Positions 1 to 8,631 of a stretch of DNA of 64,000 bases are shown here, piece after piece. A program made the position numbers and the translations under genes. The number at the start of each line of letters is the position of its first letter. The stretch's first letter is position 1. Where the stretch lies: NCBI RefSeq assembly GCF_004022485.1, contig NZ_CP034951.1, forward strand, positions 2,356,001-2,420,000, read 5' to 3'. A model generated the notes under the pieces. The model searched no databases and was not told the DNA's origin. It worked only from the letters and a program-made list of their open reading frames with translations. The stretch comes from Aequorivita sp. H23M31 (GTDB lineage Bacteria; Bacteroidota; Bacteroidia; Flavobacteriales; Flavobacteriaceae).

Positions 1-13
1 AACCACAATAAAA

Positions 14-53
14 AAGACGAGCCGAGAAGAAGCTATCATGGGTTCTCGGCTCG
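14..53 (-). terminator. Rho-independent terminator of the first minus-strand gene
   Basis: An 11-bp perfect inverted repeat (18-28 pairing with 43-53, arm GAGCCGAGAA plus one G-C pair) has a 14-nt loop. Read on the minus strand it is followed by a T-rich run (the A-run at 11-15 on the plus strand). It lies about 65 nt past the stop of the 148-residue gene, which is transcribed towards it. Confidence 0.65.
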
Positions 54-117
54 GCTCGCACTATGTGAAAAAGATAATTCTTAATGTGAAATTAATGCGT
101 AGTGATCATCACAATCC

Positions 118-564
118 CTATTTTAATCTCTTTACACGAATATTTCTACCATTCACATGTAAAATATGGCAATCCCCAACTTTGGCGATAACTACGCTAG
201 GACGGTAGGAATAAAAATATTTAAATTCATATTGATCCTGTTTCCACCATTCTCCGTTTTCTAGCTCAAAAATGGTGTCACCTGACCAACCTCGGAAGTC
301 ATTCATGACTTTGCACCTAAATGCAGTTGTTTCCTGAATTTCAGTATAATCGTTTAAACCCTCGGGAACTAAAATTTGTTTTGTTCCATCTGTATAAATT
401 TTTAATACAGGATCGGGCATTTCGCAGTGATGGAATTTATCTTCTGTTTGATAATAAAAAGATCCATCGGTAAGTTCGTAAATTTTTGATTCATTAAAAC
501 CTTCAAAATCTCCAACGAGTTGACCGGTTTTTAAAAGTTTCCAATCTTTAAGCATTGTCTCCAT
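118..564 (-). CDS. Hypothetical protein with an internally duplicated domain
   Basis: I do not recognise a named family. The 148-residue product has no signal peptide or membrane segment and contains two related halves, at about residues 18-67 and 88-146. Both follow the pattern DF-x-G-(F/W)-x4-I-(Y/F)-EL-x-(D/N)-G followed by aromatic residues and a beta-rich stretch. Several Trp, Tyr and Phe residues per copy suggest a small beta-barrel or beta-sandwich repeat. The start could be Met1 or Met4. It stands alone, with a strong terminator-like hairpin downstream and 363 nt without a large gene upstream. Function unknown. Confidence 0.75.
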   Translation of the reverse strand: METMLKDWKLLKTGQLVGDFEGFNESKIYELTDGSFYYQTEDKFHHCEMPDPVLKIYTDGTKQILVPEGLNDYTEIQETTAFRCKVMNDFRGWSGDTIFELENGEWWKQDQYEFKYFYSYRPSVVIAKVGDCHILHVNGRNIRVKRLK

Positions 565-734
565 GATAATATTTGTTAAATAATTAAAATTCGTTCTAGG
601 GGAGATTTCTTAAAATGTTTCCTTTATTAAAGGAGTTGAGGAGTCAATAAAAGAGGAGAGGAGAATTTTTTATTGAGAAACAAATGTATTGAAAATTTTC
701 AGTATTTCTATTTTTTAATGTTAAAATTTTAACG

Positions 735-812
735 CTATTTCTTTTTAAGAAGAACCGAAAAAGGAAAAATCGTTGCAATTACCAGAATAATTCGGATAAA
801 ACCAACTTCCAT
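735..812 (-). CDS. Possible 25-residue membrane peptide
   Basis: A small open frame starts with ATG at 810-812 and stops with TAG at 735-737. It encodes one hydrophobic segment (residues about 3-21, rich in Ile, Val and Phe) followed by a lysine tail (KKK), the usual pattern of a small single-span membrane protein. A purine-rich stretch (AAGAGGAAG) lies just before the ATG and could be a ribosome binding site. The rest of the 565-927 gap is AT-rich and I see nothing else in it. A frame this short may be chance. Confidence 0.3.
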   Translation of the reverse strand: MEVGFIRIILVIATIFPFSVLLKKK

Positions 813-927
813 ATCTTCCTCTTACGAATATAGAAATTCAAATACCAATAATAAATTTTTCATATAGAAGATATTACTATATCTCATTTAACGTAATTAG
901 ATGGGCTAATTGCGACTACCGGATTTT

Positions 928-1395
928 CTAGCGCGGTCTTATTTCGCGAACTAATTCGTCGGACTTTTCAGTGCTAAATATGTATTTTTTGCTTTGCGTT
1001 GTAATTCCAATCATATTGTTTCTGTCTTTTACAAGACTAATGGAATCATCCATGGTATTACCGATAAAGCCGAAAACCCCTTTACTTCCATAAGTCATTG
1101 ATAAATTTGAATATCCGAATTTATTCACTTCAACAATTTCAGATTTTGGAATGGATATTTGTCCAATGTTTTTCTTTAGTAGAATCGAATCCTTATCCAC
1201 TATTATTTTATTTAAGGAGTTCGCGTAAAAATAAATTAAGGTTCCAAGAATTATTGCACCTACTATTAATCCGCCAATAATTCCGTAATCATCATTGGTC
1301 ATAACAAGAATTACTGCAATCATTATCACTAAAACCAAGGCTCCGCTTGTAGCAATTTTTACAAATAGTGAACTTTTACTTCTATAAACCTTCAT
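928..1395 (-). CDS. Two-TM membrane protein with PH-like domain
   Basis: The 155-residue protein has two membrane helices (about 12-33 and 38-58) close together, then a soluble beta-rich domain (about 62-152) with the alternating pattern of bacterial PH-like domains (for example the segment around I-V-D-K-D-S-I-L-L, then the Ile-Pro-x-Ser-Glu-Ile step and a final Glu/Leu-rich helix). Proteins of this layout are known as membrane-anchored bacterial PH domain proteins of unclear role. Assignment to the PH-like fold rests on pattern only. It is not obviously in an operon: the next gene ends 37 nt upstream. Confidence 0.65.
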   Translation of the reverse strand: MKVYRSKSSLFVKIATSGALVLVIMIAVILVMTNDDYGIIGGLIVGAIILGTLIYFYANSLNKIIVDKDSILLKKNIGQISIPKSEIVEVNKFGYSNLSMTYGSKGVFGFIGNTMDDSISLVKDRNNMIGITTQSKKYIFSTEKSDELVREIRPR

Positions 1396-1432
1396 TCCTA
1401 AGCTTTTATTAAACTGTTATTGTAAAAAGATT

Positions 1433-2074
1433 TTATGGGGTCTTTTTCAAGTTGGCGATCTTTTTTTCCAATTGCGTGATCTCCTTATAATATGCAAGTG
1501 CATTAATCTTTTTAAGATGTTCAATTTCCTTCCTATAATACTTTATTGCGTTTGGTAAATCCTTTTTCAATTCGAAAACCGTAGCCATATCAAAATTATA
1601 ATCTGAGTGGTATTCTGAGGCTTTTCGGAATTCCAACAACGCCTCGTCATACATTTCTAACTTAACCAATGCCCAACCCGAATATTGAAGCGCTCTTGGG
1701 TATTCCTTCCCATTTTTTTTCATTGATTTTTGAAATTTCTTATAAGCTATTTCAAAAGAATCAATCTTATAATATCCTATTCCCTGATATAATTCCAAAA
1801 AATATTCATCCGGATATATAGCCATAACCTTGTCGATATATTGAATCGCCAACTTAGGATTAACCTCTAAAAGACTGTCAATTTTAGGCTGGTAACAATA
1901 TTGATACTGTTCTGCAGCAAGGTAATCTTCATAGGGGACATCAGACTGGTGAGAACGCTTATTTTGCCATATTTCATTATAACCCCAGATATTGACTCCT
2001 ATCAATCCAATAAAATTTTTACCAATGGCGACCAGAAATACTAGAGCTATTATGTAGACTATTTTTCTTTTCAA
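1433..2074 (-). CDS. TPR protein with N-terminal membrane anchor
   Basis: The 213-residue product starts with a Lys/Arg-rich tip and a hydrophobic segment (about 5-27), which is either an uncleaved signal anchor or a signal peptide. The rest is helical with tetratricopeptide-like pairs: one around residues 88-116, another around 125-155 (alanine/leucine spacing ending in Y-x-E-A-L-L-E-F-R-K-A), and a third around 160-185. It probably acts as a protein-protein scaffold on the periplasmic side. The 66 nt between it and the Sel1-repeat gene suggest possible cotranscription of two repeat proteins. Confidence 0.65.
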   Translation of the reverse strand: MKRKIVYIIALVFLVAIGKNFIGLIGVNIWGYNEIWQNKRSHQSDVPYEDYLAAEQYQYCYQPKIDSLLEVNPKLAIQYIDKVMAIYPDEYFLELYQGIGYYKIDSFEIAYKKFQKSMKKNGKEYPRALQYSGWALVKLEMYDEALLEFRKASEYHSDYNFDMATVFELKKDLPNAIKYYRKEIEHLKKINALAYYKEITQLEKKIANLKKTP

Positions 2075-2139
2075 AATATATTATGTGTGAAATACGATTC
2101 ACCTCCGCAATGGTTTCAAACGGGTATTTTAAAAGGTTT

Positions 2140-2931
2140 TTATATTTCGGCTTTGAACAGATTTACCTTATTTCGCAAAGGTCTTCCCAGTAGTTTTTCC
2201 GCTTCCTTTTGTCCGTCCGCTTTTTGTTCGGTGGTCAGCTTATTTTCCAATTCTTGAATTTCTTCTACAATTTGCTGCTGCTGAATATAGGAGAAATCCT
2301 TCTTTGATTCATTGAAGATTAGGAACCAATGATAACTTTTAACTAAATCCTTCTCAACATCCGTTCCGTCCCTGTACATATAAGCAAGGTTTAACCTGGC
2401 AGAGGTGATGTATCCACTTTTTTGTAAATCTTCCGGCGTTTCAAGCTTTCCAAGACGGATTGCCCACTCCAACATCTTATCAAGGTCTTTGTCAGTTCCC
2501 AATCCTTCTTTATAACAATTAATTACATTGTACATACATGTTCCATCTTCATTTTCTGCACATTTCACGGCATACGCAAAGGCCTTATTGAAATCCTGCT
2601 TTACACCACTGCCATTTCCATAGGCCATCATCATAGCATATAAACCATCATTCCAACCTTGTTCGGCAGATTTACTATACCATTCCACTGCTTTCTCAGA
2701 ATCTTGCTCCACTCCAATCCCCGCCTGATAGCAATACCCTAAATTATACTGCGATTCAGCGCTTCCCAACTCCGCTGCCTTTTCTAAAAGCGGAACCGCC
2801 TTATCAAATTCCTGGGTTTCTATAAACTTTATTGCTTGTTCATTTAGTTCCGCGGCGTTTTGGCCGAAACTCGTTGAAGAGATAATAGTGAGAAGTAGAA
2901 AGATTATAATTTTGTTCATTGTTTCAGTCAA
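2140..2931 (-). CDS. Secreted Sel1-repeat (TPR-like) protein
   Basis: The 263-residue protein starts with a Sec signal peptide ending near residue 23 (core of Ile/Leu, then SSTSFG before Gln). Sel1-like repeats fill about residues 45-195: the hallmark A-A-x-x-G-x-x-x-A-Q-Y-x-L-G-x-x-Y-x-x-G-x-G-V-x-x-D appears clearly at residues 50-80, followed by weaker copies with Y-G-N-G-S-G-V-x-Q-D and Y-K-E-G-L-G-T-D-x-D. The C-terminal part is charged coiled helix. Sel1 proteins are adaptors in envelope complexes or signalling; no partner is evident. Met5 is an equally good start. Confidence 0.75.
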   Translation of the reverse strand: MTETMNKIIIFLLLTIISSTSFGQNAAELNEQAIKFIETQEFDKAVPLLEKAAELGSAESQYNLGYCYQAGIGVEQDSEKAVEWYSKSAEQGWNDGLYAMMMAYGNGSGVKQDFNKAFAYAVKCAENEDGTCMYNVINCYKEGLGTDKDLDKMLEWAIRLGKLETPEDLQKSGYITSARLNLAYMYRDGTDVEKDLVKSYHWFLIFNESKKDFSYIQQQQIVEEIQELENKLTTEQKADGQKEAEKLLGRPLRNKVNLFKAEI

Positions 2932-3012
2932 TTTTTTTTAGTTTCAAAAGAATTCGGAGGTTGTGCAATCCTTAATAGTTGGTTATTAGATTTTGTTTTT
3001 ATCGTCCAAATC

Positions 3013-3444
3013 TTATTCCTTTATAACAGTTATATTAGCTAAGGAATTCATCACATTTTCCAATTCATCGTAGAAATTTACCAATTTAGAAAGATTGACA
3101 TCTTTAGCGCTTCTAAATTACTCCATATCAAAGTAGTAAATATCGCCCAATTCAAATGTTTATTTTATATGATTCAATTCCCCATTCATAGCCGAGTTAG
3201 CTGAATGAATGATTAAATCTTCTCTCATCGAAAGCAAGAATTTGTAGGTGCTAATAATGTTTTCTCTGTAATGATCCATACCTGTAGTTGAGATAATTTT
3301 ATTATATCTGTTTGAAGATTGAAAAGACCAATATTCTAATGTGGGCAAATTCTCTGGGTTTAAGGAAAGAATTGTGGCCATAGGATTTAACTCAGTTTGA
3401 TAATTTCCAAATGTGACAATTGTTTTTGAAAAAATCAAAATAAA
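3013..3444 (-). pseudogene. Decayed reading frame with in-frame stops
   Basis: A minus-strand frame is open from 3444 to a TAA at 3160-3162 (about 93 residues, only a TTG start available). It then continues in the same frame through residues reading T-F-E-L-G-D-I-Y-Y-F-D-M-E to a second TAA (3118-3120), and through about 34 further plausible residues (ending T-V-I-K-E) to a third TAA at 3013-3015. The amphipathic, protein-like sequence on both sides of the stops suggests a gene remnant with two nonsense codons and a lost 5' end. I cannot name the family. Confidence 0.4.
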
Positions 3445-3518
3445 TTAATGAATTGTTGGAAACTTGTAACCTGGGAAAGACTCGAGGAAAAAACAGTGAT
3501 GTTTCCCGAAACAAATGC

Positions 3519-4496
3519 TCAAAGCGTTTGCTCCTCAGCTTCATATACATCCTCCCAATCCCATCCCGCACCTTGGAGAGCAGCGTGCAGACTGTGGTCC
3601 ATTTCGGAATGTGGGGAACAGGTTCGCCCCCACTTTTTCCAAAGTTGTCGTTCGCTAGCAATCTTTAATGGCTTACGTTCGTAATCCTCCTGGTCCTCCA
3701 ATCCCAAATCCAAATAATAGGAAATAGATTTCCGGAGGCCGTGGATTCTTTTATAATTATCACTGCTTTTGGGAAACTCATTTTGAAGGACCAAAAGAAC
3801 TTCGTGCAAACGTGCCAATTGCAGTTCGGTGGACGCTCTTTTTTCATCAATTAGAAAATATTGTACCACAGGAAAAAAGATGTAGGCACTGGAGGCAACA
3901 ATAATCATCTTCCTTATTTGGTGTGCATTTTCCTTTAGTAATTGTGAATTATCTTCAACACTTAAATAATTGTAGAGCTGTTTAACATCCGTACCCATGG
4001 AAGAAATGTACAATGCCAGTTGTTTCTTTTGCAATACAGCCTTAACAACAGACAAAAAGTAGGTTAGTGCTGTAGTGAGCAGTATAAAACCCGAAAAAGA
4101 GAAAATTCCAGTAAATATTCGATTCAGATTGTTGCCGGGAATAAAGTCGCCATTGCCAAGGGTGGAAACCACATAGCACATAAAGTAAAAGCGATCCAAA
4201 TAGGAAGCAGGCAGCCCAGTTTGGGCGTTTACCACCATTTCAGGACCGCTTAAGTTGATAAAATAGATTCCGGTTAATAACAACAGCAGCCAAACCACTG
4301 TGGTGGCGAGCACATGCACCAATCCCGAATATTTAAACAGCGTTTTGCTTTTATTTTTAAGAACTAAGACCGACAATCCCTTGTTAACAGCCGCAGAGAT
4401 TTTTCCGAAACCGTTTCCCGAAAGTGTGGTATGGAAAAAGTCGGCAAAGTTGAGGATCAATATGATGGCTCCGGTTATAATTAAAACGGTTTGCAT
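3519..4496 (-). CDS. Two-TM ion channel with atypical TLGNGD filter
   Basis: The protein (325 residues from the ATG at 4494-4496; a GTG three codons upstream is possible) has an N-terminal membrane helix, a second helix at about 63-83, a re-entrant pore segment containing T-L-G-N-G-D-F (about 115-121 counted from the GTG) and a following helix at about 127-150. This is the layout of the ion-channel family (PF07885), whose usual filter is TVGYGD. A helical cytoplasmic C-terminal region of about 175 residues has no RCK domain that I recognise. Pore location and Gly-Asp ending support a cation channel; Tyr replaced by Asn makes K+ selectivity uncertain. Confidence 0.7.
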   Translation of the reverse strand: MQTVLIITGAIILILNFADFFHTTLSGNGFGKISAAVNKGLSVLVLKNKSKTLFKYSGLVHVLATTVVWLLLLLTGIYFINLSGPEMVVNAQTGLPASYLDRFYFMCYVVSTLGNGDFIPGNNLNRIFTGIFSFSGFILLTTALTYFLSVVKAVLQKKQLALYISSMGTDVKQLYNYLSVEDNSQLLKENAHQIRKMIIVASSAYIFFPVVQYFLIDEKRASTELQLARLHEVLLVLQNEFPKSSDNYKRIHGLRKSISYYLDLGLEDQEDYERKPLKIASERQLWKKWGRTCSPHSEMDHSLHAALQGAGWDWEDVYEAEEQTL

Positions 4497-4649
4497 AATG
4501 CGCACTGGAAATTACTTTTTTCAGGTATCCGATATTTGGTCACCTCAAATTACAAAAATTCGGAGGAAATTATTTTCTTATGCGATTATTTTCCGATATA
4601 AACTGAACCTGATAGAAAGGTAATAACTTTGGATTAAGAAACAAAACCC

Positions 4650-5062
4650 TTATTGCTTATACAAAGTGTTAGCAACTGGGCATTCTTCTCGCTGATTCAG
4701 GAGTTTAATGGCTAAAATAAGTAAATACAAATAGAGGGAAGCAAATACAATTTGTTGTGATAACCCGGGAAAATTCTCTGGAACAAAAGACATTACTATT
4801 ATCATTACAAAAGGAATTAAAAATGTAATAATCGCTACGGTTTTCTACCCAGCAATTTTTTTCAATTGCCACCATAAAGTTAAAGCACATAATAACCAAA
4901 AACACCCGAACCACGTGCACCAATTAAATGTATTATGGTAAACAGAGATTGTTTATTTTCCATATCGGCAGGAAAAATACCTGAAAGGGCCAAAAATAAT
5001 CCAGTAAGAAATAAAAAGTAAAACGGGTATGATTTCACGAAATTTGAACGGAACTCTTTCAA
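4650..5062 (-). pseudogene. DUF998 family membrane protein, frameshift plus nonsense
   Basis: The frame beginning at 5062 reads a membrane segment, then G-I-F-P-A-D and H-L-I-G-A, both typical of DUF998 (PF06197) proteins. After V-F the frame is lost: deleting one base from the frame, that is restoring a sixth T in the T5 run of the minus strand near 4894-4900, restores W-L-L-C-A-L-T-L-W-W-Q-L-K-K-I-A-G. A TAG then interrupts where the sense would be Trp (TGG), followed by K-T-V-A-I-I-T-F and two further membrane segments down to a TAA at 4650. Two independent lesions and a missing N-terminal half indicate a dead gene. Confidence 0.65.
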
Positions 5063-5095
5063 AAGATTTAACTCGTTTTTTCTTAAATGCCATAT

Positions 5096-5232
5096 AACGT
5101 TTGGCTATGCGTAGTGCGGGATTTCAAGACACTTCACTTTCCGTTTAGCAGTTAATTTATTTGATGTAATTACTTTAATATCAGCACTATCACCCGCATT
5201 ATGTATAGCCATTGTTGTGCGGTCGTACTTTT
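5096..5232. repeat. Imperfect inverted-repeat element at the edge of the RM island
   Basis: A left arm at about 5096-5122 (ATAACGTTTGGCTATGCGTA then GTGCGGG) pairs with a right arm at about 5192-5218 (CCCGCATTATGTATAGCC then ATTGTTGTG), separated by about 70 nt. Arms match at most positions with a few mismatches. The layout of a long imperfect hairpin ending in GTTGTGCGG recalls integron attC sites, but the attC core sequences do not match well. It occupies most of the gap between the DUF998 remnant and hsdR; the rest of 5063-5385 holds no gene that I can see. Confidence 0.5.
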
Positions 5233-5385
5233 TTTTCGTTCGTCTGTCAGCGCTGGCAAAGACATACTCTTTTGCAATTTTTGGTTGCAGCGTTGGCTGG
5301 TGCGAAACGTAAGTTCACGAATACGAATAATCAAATTCAAAAAACCGTGAGTAATTGCAAATGTGTATGGCTTTTAGCCTTGGCA

Positions 5386-8300
5386 TTATTTCGTTATTAC
5401 TCTGTTTTTCTTAAAATTCTCTGCTTGTTCAAATATGTCTTTATACACCTCGTCTCTTTCTACTGGCGGATAACCGTGTTCGTCCAAGAGTATTATCAGT
5501 CCGACCTTTAAAGCAGATTTGATGTCTTCTCTTTTGCTCCAATCAGGATATTTGGCTTGTGAGTCTACCAAGTCTTTTACTGCCTGGGCTACCACAATCA
5601 GTTTGTTCTCTGGATATTTGAAGTCATATTTTATGCACAAGTCTTTCAAAATGTCGTAAAAGGCTTTTTCTTCAAAGTCAATTCCTAATTCGTCTCCTGC
5701 GGAAAATTCCTTTTGAACCTCCCAAATTAAGTTGGTTAGATGCTCCGCCATTTCTTCGTACACTTCGCTTCGCAAAACGTCATCTTCTTTTCGCTCGTTG
5801 TATCGTTCTACCAAGGTTTGCATTTTCTTAGAGAAGTCAATTCCTTTTACTTTATTGACTTTCTTCATCTCTCCAATGGCTTTGGCTAAAAGCTGCTGAA
5901 GCAATTTGATTTTGGTATGTGGTAACTTGATTTTATCAATCTTAGCTAAATAGTCTTCTGAAAAAAGGTCTTGTTCGCTTTGTTTTTCATCTCCAAGTTT
6001 GAAGATTCCCTGAACGCCATCACTTTCCAAAGCGTCTTTTATCATTTCCCGAACTTTAGCGTTCATTTGTGCCGTATCGGGTGCACTGCCTTTGGTTAGT
6101 TTGAAAACAATGGAACGAACTGCCAAATAGAAGTGAGTATAATCTCTTTCTTTCTGCGTTAAATGTTCACTACCTGCACAAATATCATAAGCTGCTTTCA
6201 AGCGTTTTACCAAGCCCATCAATCGGGTTTCCAAGTCTTTGGTCAACTGAACATATTCAGCGGCCATATTCAAAGTATTCAACTGTTCTAAAGTTGTACC
6301 ATCGAAATATTTTGAACTGTCGAACTTGTGGAAGACTTTGGCTAAAAGGTCTAAATGGTTTCTTACAACAATTAGCGATTCTTGAATGTCTTCAAAGTTT
6401 TCTCGTTCGCCTTTGTTGTATTTGGCAAGTGCCATATTCATAGCCTTTTTGATGCCAATGTAATCGACAACTAAGCCTTTGTTTTTGCCTTCAAACTTTC
6501 GGTTAACTCTCGAAATGGTTTGAATTAAATTGTGCTGTTGGATAGGTTTGTCAATGTAAATGGAATCCAAGAACGGCACATCAAAACCTGTGAGCCACAT
6601 ATCGACCACAATGGCAATCTTGAAATTGGATTTTTCATTTTTAAACTGCCTGTCTAATTCCTTGCGATACTCTTTTGTGCCGAGTAAGTCGTACATTTCT
6701 TTTGGGTCGTCTTTTCCTCTGGTCATTATCATTTTGATACGTTCCATTGGTTTGATTTCCCTTTTGTCCTTATCTGTTAAAACAGCTCCTTCCCTGTCTG
6801 CCGTGCCGGCACAGGCAGGTTCGGCAATTCGTATTTCAGACCATTCGGGTCTTAAAGCAATTACATTTTTGTAAAATTCATAGCCGATTTCACGGCTGCT
6901 GCATACGAACATTGCCTTTCCTTTAACAGTAGCTCCTTCGTTTACTCTGTTCTCATAGTGTTTTACAAAGTCTTCTGCCAATTTCAGCAAGCGGTCTGGG
7001 TCGCCCAAAATGGCGTTCATTGTAGCCGTTGCCTTTTTGCTTTCTTCTATTTGATATTCATTGGCTCCTGCTTCGGCTGCTTCTTCGTAGTATTTTTCAA
7101 TTTTCTCTAATTCGCTGTTATGCAAGGCAACTTTAGCTGCTCTGCCTTCATAGACTATACGAACTGTGATTTCATCTCTTACCGATTCAGTCATTGTGTA
7201 GGCATCAACCACTTTTCCAAAAACATCCAAAGTGGCATCTATTGGCGTTCCTGTAAAACCAACAAAAGTGGCATTAGGTAAAGAATCGTGTAGGTATTTT
7301 GCAAAACCGTACGTTTTCTTAACGCCATCCTTAGTGACTTTTACTTTTTGGTCGAGATTGGTCTGACTTCTGTGGGCTTCATCCGAAATGCAAATTACAT
7401 TGGTTCTTTCGGTGAGTAGTTCGGTGTCTTCGGTAAACTTGTGAATGGTGGTTAAAAATACGCCACCGCTGTTTCTGCCTTGCATCTTGGTCCTCAAATC
7501 GGCTCTGCTTTCAACACTTTCTACCGCATTGTCGCCAATGAATTGCTTGGCATTGGTAAATTGCCCTGAAAGTTGGTCGTCCAAATCAGTTCTATCGGTA
7601 ATGAGCACAATGGTCGGACTTTCAAAATGCTTGCTTTTCATCAACAAACGGGTGAGATAAAGCATTGTAAAACTCTTTCCGCTGCCTGTTGCTCCAAAGT
7701 ACGTTCCGCCTTTTCCGTCTCCATCTGGCTTCTCTGCTTTTTTGATGTTTTCGTATAAACTGCGTGCTGCGTAATACTGCGGATAGCGACAAACTATTTT
7801 CTCGTCTTTTTTGGATGAATCGGGAATGTAAATGAAGTTCTGAATAATATCTCGCAGGCGGTTTTTATGCAGCATTCCCTGAATCAAAGTGAACATACTG
7901 TCTATGCCGTCCACGTCTTTTGCCAAACCTGCAATTCTACGCCAAGCATAGTAAAACTCATAAGGGGCAAAGAACGAGCCTGCTTTGTTGTTAACGCCAT
8001 CACTGATGATGCAAAAGGCATTGTATTTAAACAGCTCGGGAATGTCTCGTTTGTAACGAGTGGTCAGTTGAACAAAAGCATTGTGAATGGTGGTGTTTTC
8101 CTGAATGGCTGTTTTAAACTCAAAAACCACCACAGGCAAACCATTGATGTATAAAATTCCGTCTGGAATACGTCTTTCTGTGCCAACAATTTCTAATTGG
8201 TTGACAAACTTGTAAATATTGGTATCAGGTGGATATTGTTCTTCAGATTCAGCAGCAATGATGTCTAAATTTTCACTTTGTCTTTGACGGTCTAAACCTG

Positions 8301-8631
8301 CATAATCAATGAGCGAAATATGTATGTCTTTTTGGTTGCGGTCTTCCCGTTTTAGAATAAAACCGTCTGCCAACCACTGCATTATTTTTTTGTTGCTTTC
8401 GTAAAGGTCTGCCGAAGAAAGTGTTTTGAGTTGAAGAATAATGGATTGGGCTTCTGTTTCGGTTAGCTTAGCATTTTGATAGCGAGTGAGCAAGTAGGTT
8501 TTTAGGTCTTTTTCAATGATTACTTCACTTTCATCAGTACGCACCAAACTATTGCCCACAAAATGCGGATAGCCTTCATTGCCTAAAAGCTCTATAAATG
8601 CTTGCTCTAATTTCGCTTCTGTGAATTTCAC
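5386..8631 (-). CDS. hsdR: Type I restriction enzyme, R subunit
   Basis: The 1081-residue subunit cleaves DNA after ATP-driven translocation by the HsdR2M2S complex. Visible landmarks: the PD-(D/E)xK nuclease core with D157, E171 and K173 (I-P-D-G-I-L-Y-I then F-E-F-K), Walker A G-A-T-G-S-G-K-S at 313-320, DEAH box at 417-420, and the motor motif G-F-T-G-T-P-I at 458-464. Helicase motif VI appears in the I-Q-T-I-S-R-V-N-R region. The length is normal for the family. It overlaps the rhuM stop by 4 nt (ATGA), so it is translationally coupled to the island operon. Codons 605-613 (PACAGTADR) coincide exactly with a palindromic repeat (6793-6819), apparently inserted in frame between motor motifs. 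Confidence 0.95.
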   Translation of the reverse strand: MKFTEAKLEQAFIELLGNEGYPHFVGNSLVRTDESEVIIEKDLKTYLLTRYQNAKLTETEAQSIILQLKTLSSADLYESNKKIMQWLADGFILKREDRNQKDIHISLIDYAGLDRQRQSENLDIIAAESEEQYPPDTNIYKFVNQLEIVGTERRIPDGILYINGLPVVVFEFKTAIQENTTIHNAFVQLTTRYKRDIPELFKYNAFCIISDGVNNKAGSFFAPYEFYYAWRRIAGLAKDVDGIDSMFTLIQGMLHKNRLRDIIQNFIYIPDSSKKDEKIVCRYPQYYAARSLYENIKKAEKPDGDGKGGTYFGATGSGKSFTMLYLTRLLMKSKHFESPTIVLITDRTDLDDQLSGQFTNAKQFIGDNAVESVESRADLRTKMQGRNSGGVFLTTIHKFTEDTELLTERTNVICISDEAHRSQTNLDQKVKVTKDGVKKTYGFAKYLHDSLPNATFVGFTGTPIDATLDVFGKVVDAYTMTESVRDEITVRIVYEGRAAKVALHNSELEKIEKYYEEAAEAGANEYQIEESKKATATMNAILGDPDRLLKLAEDFVKHYENRVNEGATVKGKAMFVCSSREIGYEFYKNVIALRPEWSEIRIAEPACAGTADREGAVLTDKDKREIKPMERIKMIMTRGKDDPKEMYDLLGTKEYRKELDRQFKNEKSNFKIAIVVDMWLTGFDVPFLDSIYIDKPIQQHNLIQTISRVNRKFEGKNKGLVVDYIGIKKAMNMALAKYNKGERENFEDIQESLIVVRNHLDLLAKVFHKFDSSKYFDGTTLEQLNTLNMAAEYVQLTKDLETRLMGLVKRLKAAYDICAGSEHLTQKERDYTHFYLAVRSIVFKLTKGSAPDTAQMNAKVREMIKDALESDGVQGIFKLGDEKQSEQDLFSEDYLAKIDKIKLPHTKIKLLQQLLAKAIGEMKKVNKVKGIDFSKKMQTLVERYNERKEDDVLRSEVYEEMAEHLTNLIWEVQKEFSAGDELGIDFEEKAFYDILKDLCIKYDFKYPENKLIVVAQAVKDLVDSQAKYPDWSKREDIKSALKVGLIILLDEHGYPPVERDEVYKDIFEQAENFKKNRVITK
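6793..6819. repeat. 27-bp palindromic repeat inside hsdR
   Basis: The sequence CCTGTCTGCCGTGCCGGCAC plus AGGCAGG is a near-perfect palindrome exactly 27 nt long, so it adds nine codons without changing the hsdR frame. A sister copy lies at 12046-12069 (central bases differ). It is GC-rich compared with the surrounding gene, which marks it as foreign to the reading frame. Confidence 0.7.

Noticed and set aside
3448..3684. Plus-strand open frames of 71-78 residues within the channel gene's 3' end
   Set aside because: They are shadows of the minus-strand gene with no protein-like features.
4705..4923. A 72-residue minus-strand open frame with hydrophobic sequence
   Set aside because: It is in the wrong frame relative to the DUF998 remnant; the restored frame gives the conserved membrane segments instead.
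5096..5232. Integron attC site
   Set aside because: The hairpin form is similar, but the conserved core words do not match, and no integrase gene lies nearby in the window.
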